64,000 nucleotides of DNA from Sphingomonas sp. PP-F2F-A104-K0414 (GCF_004340945.1 NZ_SLYD01000002.1:496001-560000), one strand, 5' to 3'; positions 26,312-34,945 are shown, counted from the stretch's first letter. The notes: generated from the sequence alone by a model not told the origin. Translations and numbers: made by a program.

Positions 26312-27196
26312 ATGATCTACGATATCCGCCACGTCACGACGTTCGATTACGGCGCGAGCGTGAAGTTCGCGCGGTGCAATCTGCGGTTGAAACCGATCGA
26401 CTGGCCGGGGCAGCATCTGGACTCCTACACGCTGTCGGTGCATCCGGCGGGCCGCACCAGCGCCGCGAGAGCCGAGGCGGGGCTCGCCAACGTCACGCGA
26501 CTGGTGGTCGACAGCCCGGTGCGGCACCTGACGATCGAGAGCCGGTCGCGGATGACGGTAGATCGGCTCGTGCCGGTGCCCGACGCCAGCGATCCGACTC
26601 TCGCAGAGATCGCGGCGATGGCGCGGACCAGCACCGATCTGTCTGCGGCGAGCCCGGCGAATTATATCTACCCCTCGCCGCTGATCCCTCTCGACCAGGC
26701 GATCGCGGACTATTGCGCACCCGATCTCGATCCTTCGCGCGGCGCACTGGAGGCCGGCATCGCGCTAGCGCGGCGAATCCAGCAGGAGTTCGAGTTCGAC
26801 GCCGACGCGACGCTGGTCGATACCCCGCCGCACGAAGCGTTCCTGCAACACAAGGGCGTGTGCCAAGATTTCGCACAGATCATGATCACGGGTTTGCGGG
26901 CGGCGGGCCTCCCCGCGGCGTATGCCTCGGGCTACATCCGCACGATCCCGCCCGAGGGCCAGCCGCGGCTGGTCGGCGCGGATGCGACGCATGCGTGGGT
27001 GCTGCTGTGGTGCGGGCCGGTGCGTGGCTGGGTCGGGGTCGATCCGACCAACGGAATCTGGATGGCGAGCGATCACATCGTGATGGCGGTCGGGCGGGAT
27101 TATGCGGAGATCGCGCCGGTCGACGGCGTGGTGCTCGGGTCGGGCGCGCAGAATATGGACGTCAGCGTCGATGTTGCGCCGTTGGAGTCCGCATAA
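26312..27196 (+). CDS. transglutaminase-like cysteine peptidase family protein
   Basis: A 294-residue protein. An N-terminal bacterial transglutaminase-associated domain (YDIRHVTTFDYGASVKFARC) is followed by a transglutaminase-like core with the catalytic triad Cys184 (GVCQDFAQIM), His227 (DATHAWVLLW) and Asp244 (GVDPTNG). There is no signal peptide. Members genetically linked to ATP-grasp/alpha-E proteins are predicted to cut or make amide bonds in a shared peptide pathway. The ATG at 26312 is chosen because the conserved domain begins there and GGGGAGGA, contributed by the family B repeat, lies nine bases upstream. Confidence 0.9.
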   Translation: MIYDIRHVTTFDYGASVKFARCNLRLKPIDWPGQHLDSYTLSVHPAGRTSAARAEAGLANVTRLVVDSPVRHLTIESRSRMTVDRLVPVPDASDPTLAEIAAMARTSTDLSAASPANYIYPSPLIPLDQAIADYCAPDLDPSRGALEAGIALARRIQQEFEFDADATLVDTPPHEAFLQHKGVCQDFAQIMITGLRAAGLPAAYASGYIRTIPPEGQPRLVGADATHAWVLLWCGPVRGWVGVDPTNGIWMASDHIVMAVGRDYAEIAPVDGVVLGSGAQNMDVSVDVAPLESA

Positions 27197-27205
27197 GAGC
27201 GATGC

Positions 27206-27326
27206 GATCCTCCCCTGCAAGGGGAGGTGGCTGGCACTTGCCAGACGGAGGGGTGACACCGTCTCGATGGCGGGTCATCCCTCCGTCAGCCCAAGCGGGC
27301 TGCCACCTCCCCTCATAGGGGAGGAT
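27206..27326. repeat. palindromic repeat family A copy 3
   Basis: Left arm GATCCTCCCCTGCAAGGGGA and right arm CTCCCCTCATAGGGGAGGAT, with inner CTGGCACTTGCCAG and CGGAGGG / CCCTCCG blocks. It lies between the convergent transglutaminase gene and the 47-residue gene. Confidence 0.87.
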
Positions 27327-27333
27327 GAAGGCG

Positions 27334-27477
27334 TTACTTCTCGTCGTGCGGGTTCGGATACGAGCCGCCGCCGCTTTCGCCGCTCTTGTCCTTGGCCGGC
27401 GCGTTGTTGACTCCGTCCTTCTCCTTCGCGCCATCGTCGTTCTTCGGCACGCCCTGCATCGGTTGCTTGTCGGTCAT
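27334..27477 (-). CDS. 47-residue hydrophilic protein
   Basis: A short gene encoding MTDKQPMQGVPKNDDGAKEK, then a Lys/Gly/Ser-rich end (KDKSGESGGGSYPNPHDEK). GAGAGGA seven bases before the ATG is a strong ribosome site and the codon usage is that of the neighbours. It is highly charged with no hydrophobic core, so it is probably disordered. No family is recognised; it could be a stress-related or DNA/RNA-contacting small protein. It is divergent from the J-domain gene. Confidence 0.65.
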   Translation of the reverse strand: MTDKQPMQGVPKNDDGAKEKDGVNNAPAKDKSGESGGGSYPNPHDEK

Positions 27478-27555
27478 GATCGTTCCTCTCGTTCAACCAA
27501 ACACCCCGCGCGCAATTGCGTTGCGCGGGCGATCCCCCCACATAGACGCGCAAGG

Positions 27556-27561
27556 TATAAT
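27556..27561 (+). promoter_or_regulatory. consensus -10 box (TATAAT) before the J-domain gene
   Basis: A perfect TATAAT lies 10 bp before the GTG at 27572. If used, transcription would begin within about 4 bases of the start codon, giving a nearly leaderless mRNA. No good -35 box is seen at 16-18 bp. Confidence 0.45.
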
Positions 27562-27571
27562 GGGGACGTAA

Positions 27572-28510
27572 GTGGCCGATCCGTACAAGACTCTGGGTGT
27601 AGCGCGCGACGCGACCGAAGCCGACATCAAGAAGGCGTACCGCAAGCTCGCAAAAGAGCTTCACCCCGACCGCAACAAGGACAATCCGAAGGCGTCGGAG
27701 AGGTTCAGCACGGTCACCAACGCGTATGACCTGCTGAACGACAAGGACAAGCGCGCACGGTTTGATCGCGGCGAGATCGACGGCGATGGCAACCCGGCGT
27801 CGCCGTTCGGCTTTGGCGGCGGTGGCGGCGGGCGACCGCAGCCCGGCGGCGGCTTCCGCAGCGAAGGCTATGAGAGCGGCCCCGGGGCCCCCGACATGAG
27901 CGACATCTTCGAGGGCCTGTTCGGCGGCGCGCAGCGCGGCGGTGGCGGCGGATTCTCCGGCGGCTTCGGTCGCAGGCCGCAGCCCAAGGGCGAGAACGTC
28001 GCGTATCGCCTGCAGGTGCCGTTCGTCGAAGCCGCAACGCTGGAGCCGCAGCGCGTGACGCTGTCCGACGGCAAGACGCTCGACCTCAAGCTCCCCGCCG
28101 GCGTCGAGACCGGCACGCAGATGAAGCTTGCCGGCAAGGGCGAGCAGGGTCCGGGCGGCGCCGGCGATGCGATCCTGACGATCGAGGTCCAGCCGCACAA
28201 GTTCTTCACGCGCGACGGCGACGACGTCCGCCTCGAACTGCCGATCACGCTGGCCGAGGCGGTCCTGGGCGGTTCGATCAAGGCGCCGACGGTCGACAAG
28301 CCGGTGATGCTGACGATCCCCAAGGGCACCACTTCGGGCAAGACGCTCCGCCTCAAGGGCAAGGGTTTCCACAAGAAGGGCGGCACGCGCGGCGACCAGC
28401 TGGTCACGCTGATGATCGACATTCCCGCGAGCGATGCGGCGCTGACCGCGTTCGTCGAAAGCTGGGATGGTCGCGATGCGGGGAACCCGCGGGGGGCCAT
28501 GGGCGTCTGA
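27572..28510 (+). CDS. DnaJ C-terminal domain protein (CbpA-like co-chaperone)
   Basis: A 312-residue J-protein that stimulates DnaK ATPase and delivers substrates. The J-domain (residues about 3-68) has the HPD motif in ELHPDRN. A Gly/Phe-rich linker (about 75-135) and the C-terminal peptide-binding domains (about 145-300, with LPAGVETGTQMKLAGKGE and KGTTSGKTLRLKGKG) follow. There is no zinc-finger domain, so it is type B (CbpA/DjlA-like), not DnaJ proper. It starts with GTG at 27572. It is first in a same-strand run with YihY, FabI, DUF4160, DUF2442 and AroC. Confidence 0.92.
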   Translation: MADPYKTLGVARDATEADIKKAYRKLAKELHPDRNKDNPKASERFSTVTNAYDLLNDKDKRARFDRGEIDGDGNPASPFGFGGGGGGRPQPGGGFRSEGYESGPGAPDMSDIFEGLFGGAQRGGGGGFSGGFGRRPQPKGENVAYRLQVPFVEAATLEPQRVTLSDGKTLDLKLPAGVETGTQMKLAGKGEQGPGGAGDAILTIEVQPHKFFTRDGDDVRLELPITLAEAVLGGSIKAPTVDKPVMLTIPKGTTSGKTLRLKGKGFHKKGGTRGDQLVTLMIDIPASDAALTAFVESWDGRDAGNPRGAMGV

Positions 28511-28517
28511 ACGCCTT

Positions 28518-29468
28518 GTGAACGATAGTCCCCTTACGCCCGAAGCGCGCGCGCACGAACATGGCGCCGCGCGATCCCGTCTCAACCGCGGCATGGCGAA
28601 GGTCAGGCCCGGCAGCTACGCATTTGAAGTATTCAAGCGCGCCGCGATCGGCGTGTTCAACGACGGCTTCATCCACGCCGGGAACCTCGCCTATCTCGCG
28701 CTGATGACGGTGTTCCCGTTCTTCATCGTCGCCGCCGCAATCCTGTCGCTGTTCGGACAGAGCGTCGAGACGGTGCGGGCGGTCGAATCGTTCCTGAACG
28801 TGTTGCCACCCAATGTCGGCGATCTGTTGCGCAAGCCGATCGCCGACGTGCTCGCCGCGCGGACCGGATCGCTGTTGTGGCTAGGTGCGCTCGTTGGTCT
28901 GTGGACGGTCGGCAGCTTCGTCGAGACGATCCGCGACATCTTCCACCGCGCCTACGGGATCAAGGCAACCGCGCCGTTCTGGAAGTCGCGGCTTGGCTCG
29001 TCCGCGGTGATCATCCTGTCGGTGGTGATCGCGCTGCTGTCGTTCCTGGTGCAGGGCATCCTGACCGCGGCCGAGCAGTTCATCTACCGCCTACTGCCGT
29101 TCGCGCAGGACGCCGCCGGGTGGGTTGGGCTATCTCGTCTTATCCCCGGCCTGCTGATGTTTGGCGCGCTGTACCTGCTGTTCTATTCGGTGACGCCGTC
29201 GCGCTATCGCTATTCGAAGTGCCGTAAATGGCCGGGTGCGCTGTTCACGACCGCCTGGTGGGTCAGCGCGACCGCGTTGCTGCCGGTTATCCTGTCGCGG
29301 CTCGGTGGTTACGACCTGACCTATGGCAGTCTGGCTGGCGTTGTCATCATGCTGTTGTTTTTCTACGTCATCGGGCTCGGGCTGGTATTCGGCGCCCATC
29401 TCAACGCGGCACTGGCGGAACCACCCGAAACAACGCTAGAGCAGCCTGCTACGGATATGCAGGAATAG
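28518..29468 (+). CDS. YihY/virulence factor BrkB family membrane protein
   Basis: A polytopic inner-membrane protein of about 316 residues with roughly six membrane helices. Family blocks are GNLAYLALMTVFPFFIVAAAI, WTVGSFVETIRDIFHRAYG, LLFYSVTPSRYRYSKCRKWPGA and YGSLAGVVIMLLFFYVIGLGLVFGAHLNAAL. The function is unsettled: BrkB was linked to serum resistance, and the family is not RNase BN. The start is taken as GTG at 28518, 7 bp after the J-protein stop; an ATG at 28593 is the other choice. It is likely co-transcribed with fabI, which begins 11 bp downstream. Confidence 0.9.
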   Translation: MNDSPLTPEARAHEHGAARSRLNRGMAKVRPGSYAFEVFKRAAIGVFNDGFIHAGNLAYLALMTVFPFFIVAAAILSLFGQSVETVRAVESFLNVLPPNVGDLLRKPIADVLAARTGSLLWLGALVGLWTVGSFVETIRDIFHRAYGIKATAPFWKSRLGSSAVIILSVVIALLSFLVQGILTAAEQFIYRLLPFAQDAAGWVGLSRLIPGLLMFGALYLLFYSVTPSRYRYSKCRKWPGALFTTAWWVSATALLPVILSRLGGYDLTYGSLAGVVIMLLFFYVIGLGLVFGAHLNAALAEPPETTLEQPATDMQE

Positions 29469-29479
29469 GCGGGGACGGC

Positions 29480-30283
29480 GTGAACGGTTTGATGGCGGGC
29501 AAGCGTGGGTTGATCATGGGCCTGGCGAACGACAAGTCGCTCGCCTGGGGGATCGCCAAGAAGCTGTCCGAAGCGGGCGCGGAACTCGCGTTCAGCTACC
29601 AAGGCGAGACGATGATGAAGCGCGTCCGCCCGCTCGCCGAGCAGCTTGGCGTTGCGCGGCTGTTCGATTGCGACGTATCGGACATGGGTGCGCTCGATGC
29701 TACGTTCGCCAAGCTCGCCGAGGAATGGCCGACGATCGACTTCGTCGTCCACGCGATCGGCTTTTCGGACAAGAACGAGCTGCGAGGGCGGTTCGTCGAC
29801 ACCAGCCTCGACAATTTCCTGATGACGATGAACATCTCGGTCTATTCGTTCGTCGCGGTGGCGCAGCGCGCGGCCAAGATGATGACCGAGGGCGGCGCGA
29901 TGCTGACGCTCAGCTATTATGGCGCCGAGAAGGTGATCCCGCATTACAACGTGATGGGTGTGGCGAAGGCCGCGCTCGAGACGAGTGTGCAGTATCTGGC
30001 GGTCGATCTCGGCCGCGACAACATCCGCGTCAATGCGATCTCGGCAGGTCCGATCAAGACGCTGGCGGCGAGTGGCATCGGCGATTTCCGGCTGATTTTG
30101 AAGTGGAACGAGCTGAACTCGCCGCTGAAGCGCAACGTGACGATCGACGACGTCGGCGGCGCGGGTCTGTACCTGCTGAGCGACCTGGCGAGCGGCGTGA
30201 CCGGCGAGACGCACCACGTCGACGCCGGCTACAACGTGATCGGCATGAAGGCAGAAGACGCCCCCGACATCGCGCTGGTCTAG
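29480..30283 (+). CDS. fabI: enoyl-[acyl-carrier-protein] reductase (NADH)
   Basis: Reduces trans-2-enoyl-ACP in each round of fatty-acid elongation; the target of triclosan. It has 267 residues, a GTG start (VNGLMAGKRGLIMG) and GGGG seven bases upstream. Visible are the cofactor loop GLANDKSLAWGIA, AIGFSDKNELRG, and the catalytic residues Tyr146, Tyr156 and Lys163 (YYGAEKVIPHYNVMGVAK), at the same numbers as in E. coli FabI. The stop TAG overlaps the GTG start of the DUF4160 gene by one base. Confidence 0.95.
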   Translation: MNGLMAGKRGLIMGLANDKSLAWGIAKKLSEAGAELAFSYQGETMMKRVRPLAEQLGVARLFDCDVSDMGALDATFAKLAEEWPTIDFVVHAIGFSDKNELRGRFVDTSLDNFLMTMNISVYSFVAVAQRAAKMMTEGGAMLTLSYYGAEKVIPHYNVMGVAKAALETSVQYLAVDLGRDNIRVNAISAGPIKTLAASGIGDFRLILKWNELNSPLKRNVTIDDVGGAGLYLLSDLASGVTGETHHVDAGYNVIGMKAEDAPDIALV

Positions 30284-30531
30284 TGCCAACCGTGCTCCGG
30301 CTGCATGGCCTGCGGTTCATGATCTTCCTCGACGATCACGCACCAGCGCATGTTCATGTATTCGGAGACGGCGAAGCGAAGATCGAGATCGGAGGCGACG
30401 GGGGCTCTCCGCGCATGTTATACGCGGAACGACTGAGCGGCGCGATGCAGCGGCGTGCGCTTGCCGCCGTCGCACGGAACCGGGCAATGCTGCTGACGAG
30501 ATGGGTCGAAATCCATGGCCGAACTGACTGA
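30283..30531 (+). CDS. DUF4160 domain-containing protein
   Basis: An 82-residue protein whose start VPTVLRLHGLRFMIFLDDH and APAHVHVFGDGEAKIEI match DUF4160, a small domain usually encoded beside DUF2442 and suspected to be a toxin-antitoxin-like pair, which is unproven. The GTG start overlaps the fabI stop (TAGTG) and its end overlaps the DUF2442 gene by 17 bp, so all three are translationally coupled. The conserved HxPxHVH core suggests a metal or nucleic acid site; that is inference. Confidence 0.82.
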   Translation: MPTVLRLHGLRFMIFLDDHAPAHVHVFGDGEAKIEIGGDGGSPRMLYAERLSGAMQRRALAAVARNRAMLLTRWVEIHGRTD

Positions 30532-30868
30532 CGAAGATATTCTGGCTGCGAACGAGCGCGGTCGCATCGCAATGGCGACCAAGCCACGGGCCAAAAGCGC
30601 CCGCTACGATCGGGACCAGGATCGGATCGTGGTCGATCTGGTGAATGGATCGACGTTCGCGTTCCCTCCGCATCTGTTGCAGGGCTTTGATCGCGCGACC
30701 CCGGACCAGATCGCCGAAGTCGAAATCCTGGGCGTCGGATTTGGCCTGCATTGGGAGTCGCTCGACGCTGACTTTACCGTGGCGGGGCTCATGGCCGGCC
30801 GCTTCGGCACGGCGCGCTATATGGCAGAGCGGTTCGGCGCCGCCTGGGACGCGGTCGCAGCGGAATGA
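30515..30868 (+). CDS. DUF2442 domain-containing protein
   Basis: A 117-residue protein. The DUF2442 core lies at residues about 25-90 ([20 protein letters not shown], then [31 protein letters not shown]), preceded by a short helical segment and followed by [23 protein letters not shown]2442 is thought to bind DNA or to be the antitoxin-like partner of DUF4160; the activity is not established. Its stop overlaps the aroC start (ATGA). The pair sits between fabI and aroC without disturbing either. Confidence 0.85.
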   Translation: MAELTDEDILAANERGRIAMATKPRAKSARYDRDQDRIVVDLVNGSTFAFPPHLLQGFDRATPDQIAEVEILGVGFGLHWESLDADFTVAGLMAGRFGTARYMAERFGAAWDAVAAE

Positions 30869-31932
30869 GCTTCAATACGTTCGGACGGCTGTTCCGCTTT
30901 ACGACTTGGGGTGAGTCGCATGGGCCTGCGCTCGGTGCGGTGGTCGATGGGTGCCCTCCTGGCATTCCGTTGAGCGAGGCCGATATCCAGCCCTGGCTTG
31001 ACAAGCGTCGCCCCGGCACCTCGCGCTTCACCACGCAGCGGCGCGAGCCGGATACTGTCCGCATCCTGTCGGGCGTGTTCGAGGGGCGCACCACCGGCAC
31101 GCCGATCAGCCTGATGATCGAGAATGTCGACCAGCGCTCCAAGGACTATTCCGACGTCGCCAAGGCGTATCGCCCCGGTCACGCCGATTATGCCTATGAC
31201 GCGAAATACGGGTTTCGCGATTTCCGCGGTGGTGGCCGCTCCTCCGCGCGCGAGACCGCCGCCCGCGTTGCCGCCGGTGCGGTCGCACGCCTCGTCGTCC
31301 CGCAGGTCCGTATCCGCGCGTGGGTCGAGGCGATCGGCGGCGACGCGATCGACCCCGCGAACTTCGACGATGCACAGATCGACCAGAACCCGTTCTTCTG
31401 CCCGGACGCCGCCGCTGCCGCCCGCTGGGAGATACTCGTCGATGCCGCCCGGAAATCCGGATCGTCGCTCGGCGCTGTGATCGCGTGCGAGGCAACCGGC
31501 GTGCCAGCCGGCTGGGGCGCGCCACTCTACGCCAAGCTCGACTCCGAACTCGCCTCCGCCTGCATGAGCATCAACGCGGTCAAGGGCATCGAAATCGGCG
31601 ACGGGTTCGCGGCCGCTGCGTTATCGGGCGAAGCAAATGCAGACCCAATGCGTCCAGGTGTGGATGGCCCGGAGTTCCTCGCCAACCATGCGGGCGGGAT
31701 CGCCGGCGGGATCGCGACCGGCCAGCCAATCACCTTGCGCGTCGCGTTCAAGCCGACCAGCTCGATCCTCACCCCGGTCGAGACGATCAGCCCGACCGGC
31801 GAAGCCGCGACGATCGCCACCAAGGGGCGTCACGACCCATGCGTGGGCATCCGCGGAGTCCCCGTGGTCGAGGCGATGGTGGCGCTCGTGCTCGCCGACC
31901 AGGCGTTGCTGCATCGTGGACAGTGCGGCTGA
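30865..31932 (+). CDS. aroC: chorismate synthase
   Basis: The last shikimate-pathway enzyme, 355 residues. It converts 5-enolpyruvylshikimate 3-phosphate to chorismate using reduced FMN. Signatures are [13 protein letters not shown] (His19), [35 protein letters not shown] and [19 protein letters not shown]. The ATG overlaps the DUF2442 stop by four bases (ATGA). It feeds chorismate to the prephenate dehydratase encoded at 41268. Confidence 0.96.
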   Translation: MSFNTFGRLFRFTTWGESHGPALGAVVDGCPPGIPLSEADIQPWLDKRRPGTSRFTTQRREPDTVRILSGVFEGRTTGTPISLMIENVDQRSKDYSDVAKAYRPGHADYAYDAKYGFRDFRGGGRSSARETAARVAAGAVARLVVPQVRIRAWVEAIGGDAIDPANFDDAQIDQNPFFCPDAAAAARWEILVDAARKSGSSLGAVIACEATGVPAGWGAPLYAKLDSELASACMSINAVKGIEIGDGFAAAALSGEANADPMRPGVDGPEFLANHAGGIAGGIATGQPITLRVAFKPTSSILTPVETISPTGEAATIATKGRHDPCVGIRGVPVVEAMVALVLADQALLHRGQCG

Positions 31933-31936
31933 CGTC

Positions 31937-31961
31937 GGAACCTATGCGGAACTGAAGCGCT
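31937..31961 (+). promoter_or_regulatory. weak EcfG-like promoter candidate
   Basis: GGAAC (31937-31941), 16 bases, then CGCT (31958-31961), against the consensus GGAAC-N16-CGTT (one mismatch). It lies 28 bp before the ATG of the secreted GTM-repeat protein. Confidence 0.3.
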
Positions 31962-31988
31962 TGCTCTTCAACAACATAGGAGAGCGAA

Positions 31989-32462
31989 ATGCGTATTCTG
32001 ACTTCGATCGCAGCGGCAGCGTTGATCATTCCGGGCGTGGCACTGGCACAGACGGGCACCGGCGGCTCGATGGGCGGTACCACGGGTGGCACGATGAGCG
32101 GCGGCACCATGGGCGGTTCGACCGCAGGCAGCACGACCGGCGGCATGTCCACCGGCACGATGGATCAGGCCAATCCCTCGACCAGCACCCGTTCGACCAC
32201 GACGCGCACGCAGCGTGGCACCAAGGCTCGTAGCCGCACGCGCGGTACTACGTCGGGCTCCATGAGCGGCACCGGCACGACGGGCAGCACGATGTCGGGC
32301 ACGACCGGCAGCACGATGGGTGCCGACACGATGGGCGGTACGACGGGTACCAACGGCACGATGGGTGGCACGACCGGCACCACGGGCACGATGGGTGGCA
32401 CGACCACCGGCACGATGGGTTCGACCACGGGCGGGACGACCGGCACGACGACACCGCGCTGA
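31989..32462 (+). CDS. secreted low-complexity Gly/Thr/Met/Ser repeat protein
   Basis: A 157-residue exported protein of unknown function. The signal peptide MRILTSIAAAALIIPGVALA (about residues 1-20) is followed by imperfect repeats of GTMGGTT, GGTTGT and GSTMSGT, interrupted near residues 70-88 by a basic Thr/Arg-rich block. It contains no cysteine and no known domain. Similar sphingomonad proteins are annotated only as hypothetical. AGGAGAGC six bases before the ATG marks the start. Repeat copy number could change by slippage. It is followed by a clear terminator shared with purA. Confidence 0.8.
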   Translation: MRILTSIAAAALIIPGVALAQTGTGGSMGGTTGGTMSGGTMGGSTAGSTTGGMSTGTMDQANPSTSTRSTTTRTQRGTKARSRTRGTTSGSMSGTGTTGSTMSGTTGSTMGADTMGGTTGTNGTMGGTTGTTGTMGGTTTGTMGSTTGGTTGTTTPR

Positions 32463-32484
32463 TCCGACGTCGCCCCAGTAAATG

Positions 32485-32515
32485 AAAAGCCGGGCGAGCG
32501 ATCGCCCGGCTTTTT
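32485..32515. terminator. bidirectional rho-independent terminator
   Basis: Perfect stem GCCGGGCGA / TCGCCCGGC with a 4-base loop, A-run before and five Ts after. It separates the convergent GTM-repeat gene and purA. Confidence 0.92.
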
Positions 32516-32524
32516 AGTGTCCGC

Positions 32525-33814
32525 TCAGTCCGAGAACGGATCGCGGACGAGGATCGTGTCGGCACGCTGCGGGCTGGTCGACACCAGCGTCACCGGGCAG
32601 CGGATCAGCTCCTCGATCCGGCGGATGTACTTGATGGCCTGCGCGGGAAGGTCGGCCCAGCTGCGCGCACCGGCAGTCGTCTCCTGCCAACCTTCCATCG
32701 TCTCGTAGATCGGCTCGACCAGCGCCTGGTCCGCCGCATGCGCCGGGAAATAGTCGAGCGTCTCGCCGCGCAAGCTGTAGCCGGTGCAGATCGACACCGT
32801 CTCGAACCCGTCGAGCACGTCGATCTTGGTCAGCGCGATCCCGGTGATGCCACCGACCGCCGCCGCCTGGCGCACCAGCACAGCGTCGAACCAACCGCAG
32901 CGGCGCTTCCGCCCCGTGACCGTCCCGAACTCATGCCCGCGTACGCCGAGCCGCTCGCCGGTCTCGTTCTCGAGCTCGGTCGGGAAAGGACCCGAACCAA
33001 CGCGCGTCGTGTATGCCTTAGCGATCCCCAGCACGAAGCCGACTGCCGATGGGCCGAGGCCGGAACCACCAGCCGCAGCGCCTGCGATGGTGTTCGACGA
33101 AGTGACGAACGGATACGTGCCGTGGTCGACGTCGAGCAGCACGCCCTGAGCGCCCTCGAACAGGATACGTTTGCCGGCCGAGCGCGCGGCATTGAGATCG
33201 CGCCATACAGGCTTGGCGAACGGCAACACGAAGCCAGCGATCTCGCGCAGTTCAGCGATCAGGCGCGCACGGTCGATCGGCGGCTCGCCGAAGCCGGCAC
33301 GCAGCGCGTCGTGATGCGCGGTGAGACGATCGAGCTGCGGCCCGAGGTCGTCGAGATGCGCGAGATCACACACGCGGATCGCGCGGCGACCGACCTTGTC
33401 CTCATACGCAGGCCCGATGCCGCGGCGGGTCGTGCCGATCTTGCCGGCGCCGCTGGCGTCCTCTCGCAGACCGTCGAGGTCGCGGTGAAACGGCAGGATC
33501 AGCGCGCAGGTGTCGGCGATCCGCAACGTCTCGGGCGTGGCAACGACGCCCTGAGCACCCAACCGCGCGATCTCGTCCTTCAGCGCCCACGGATCGAGCA
33601 CCACGCCATTACCGATGAACGACGGAGTCCCGCGGACGATGCCCGACGGCAGCAGCGACAATTTGTACACGTTGTCGCCGACGACCAGCGTGTGGCCGGC
33701 ATTGTGCCCGCCCTGGAACCGCACGACCATGTCGGCGCGCTCGGCGAGCCAGTCGACGATCTTGCCCTTGCCTTCGTCGCCCCATTGCGCGCCGATGACT
33801 GCTACGTTGGCCAA
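32525..33814 (-). CDS. purA: adenylosuccinate synthase
   Basis: Joins IMP and aspartate with GTP in AMP synthesis; 429 residues. The GDEGKGK loop with catalytic Asp13 and GGHNAGHT with His41 are visible, as are the IMP-site [14 protein letters not shown], the GTP-site motif [11 protein letters not shown] and the C-terminal FVSTSPQR-like [10 protein letters not shown]. The length is normal. It is the last gene of the serC-serA-DUF559-hisZ-purA run, 30 bp after hisZ. Confidence 0.96.
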   Translation of the reverse strand: MANVAVIGAQWGDEGKGKIVDWLAERADMVVRFQGGHNAGHTLVVGDNVYKLSLLPSGIVRGTPSFIGNGVVLDPWALKDEIARLGAQGVVATPETLRIADTCALILPFHRDLDGLREDASGAGKIGTTRRGIGPAYEDKVGRRAIRVCDLAHLDDLGPQLDRLTAHHDALRAGFGEPPIDRARLIAELREIAGFVLPFAKPVWRDLNAARSAGKRILFEGAQGVLLDVDHGTYPFVTSSNTIAGAAAGGSGLGPSAVGFVLGIAKAYTTRVGSGPFPTELENETGERLGVRGHEFGTVTGRKRRCGWFDAVLVRQAAAVGGITGIALTKIDVLDGFETVSICTGYSLRGETLDYFPAHAADQALVEPIYETMEGWQETTAGARSWADLPAQAIKYIRRIEELIRCPVTLVSTSPQRADTILVRDPFSD

Positions 33815-33844
33815 ACTCTATCTCCTGAGGATTACGCGCAGCGC

Positions 33845-34945
33845 CTACAGCGCGCGGGGCTCGCCCGCCACCCATAGATGCGTGCAGACTTGTGCTTCGG
33901 GGGTGTCGCCGGCGTCCAGAGCGGCGACGGTGACCCAGCCTTGCGCGCGCATTGCGGCGCCTTCGCCGGCTGTCGTGCCGAACGGGAGGAAGAGGCGGCG
34001 GCGATCGACGGTAACGACGCGTTCGACGAGCGCATCGGCGAACAACGAGAAGCCCGTCGCAGCTTCCTCCGCGCCGTTCTCGTGGACGATGGTGTAGGTG
34101 CCACCGCGGCCGACTTCGCGTGCGCTACCGTCGGCGAAGAGCGAGAAGCCGAGCCAGGTCTGGTATTCGAAGCCGTGCCGCTCGGTTGGGTCGAGCGTCA
34201 GCGCGACGCGGCCGTCGAGTGCTTCGGCGATGCGCGCGAGGCCGTCGAGGCGAGAGGCGAGCGCGCCGGTCGTGTCGAAGGCGCGGAGGCGGTCCATCGC
34301 CTGGTCGAACGGGCCCGCGGCTTCGATCAGCGGGAGGTAGGTGGGCGCGAGTGCGGCCACGGCGCCCGCGTCCTTTGCGTCTAGGCGGTCGCGCAAGGTT
34401 GCGACGAGGTCATCCGCGACCGGCAATGGTCCAGCGGCCAGCGTCGGCACCAGATCGGGCAGCGTAAAGTCGATCGATGCGCCGGTAACATCGGCGGCGG
34501 CAATCATTTCGACTGCAACCGCGACCAGTTCCTGCGCCGCGGCAACCGAGTCGAGCCCGATGAGTTCGCACCCGATCTGCCGCGTCTCCCGCGCTGGCGC
34601 GAGTTGCGACGCGCGCAGTTTCAGCACGGAGCCGGCATAGCTCAGGCGAACCGGCCGCGGGTGGTGGCCCATCCGCGTCGCGGCGATCCGCGCGACCTGT
34701 GCGGTGATGTCGGGGCGGATCGCGAGCGTCCGCTGCGACACCGGATCGACGAAGCGCACCGCATCGTGGAGGCCGCCGGCTTTGAGTCGCATCTCAAGCC
34801 CATCGGCGAATTCGGCGAGCGGCGGATCGACGCGCTCGTAGCCGTGGAGTCGCGCAGCTTCGAGCACGCGGGCTTCCAGCGCCGCCGCCGAATCGGCGAA
34901 CGGGGGGAGGCGATCTCGGAAGCCTTCGGGGAGGAGTGCGGTCAT
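33845..34945 (-). CDS. hisZ: ATP phosphoribosyltransferase regulatory subunit HisZ
   Basis: A 366-residue catalytically inactive paralogue of histidyl-tRNA synthetase that, with short HisG, forms the first enzyme of histidine synthesis. It starts TALLPEGFRDRLPPFA and shows the class II synthetase-like motif 2 region (RLSYAGSVLKLRASQLAPARETRQIGCELIG) and the C-terminal GRGGTYTIVHENG. No hisG is in the window. The ATG at 34945 overlaps the DUF559 stop (ATGA). purA follows after 30 bp. Confidence 0.93.
   Translation of the reverse strand: MTALLPEGFRDRLPPFADSAAALEARVLEAARLHGYERVDPPLAEFADGLEMRLKAGGLHDAVRFVDPVSQRTLAIRPDITAQVARIAATRMGHHPRPVRLSYAGSVLKLRASQLAPARETRQIGCELIGLDSVAAAQELVAVAVEMIAAADVTGASIDFTLPDLVPTLAAGPLPVADDLVATLRDRLDAKDAGAVAALAPTYLPLIEAAGPFDQAMDRLRAFDTTGALASRLDGLARIAEALDGRVALTLDPTERHGFEYQTWLGFSLFADGSAREVGRGGTYTIVHENGAEEAATGFSLFADALVERVVTVDRRRLFLPFGTTAGEGAAMRAQGWVTVAALDAGDTPEAQVCTHLWVAGEPRAL

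Noticed and set aside
32165..32446. Pro/Val-rich repeat protein on the minus strand
   Set aside because: It is the complement of the Gly/Thr repeats of the secreted protein, which has a signal peptide and ribosome site on the plus strand.
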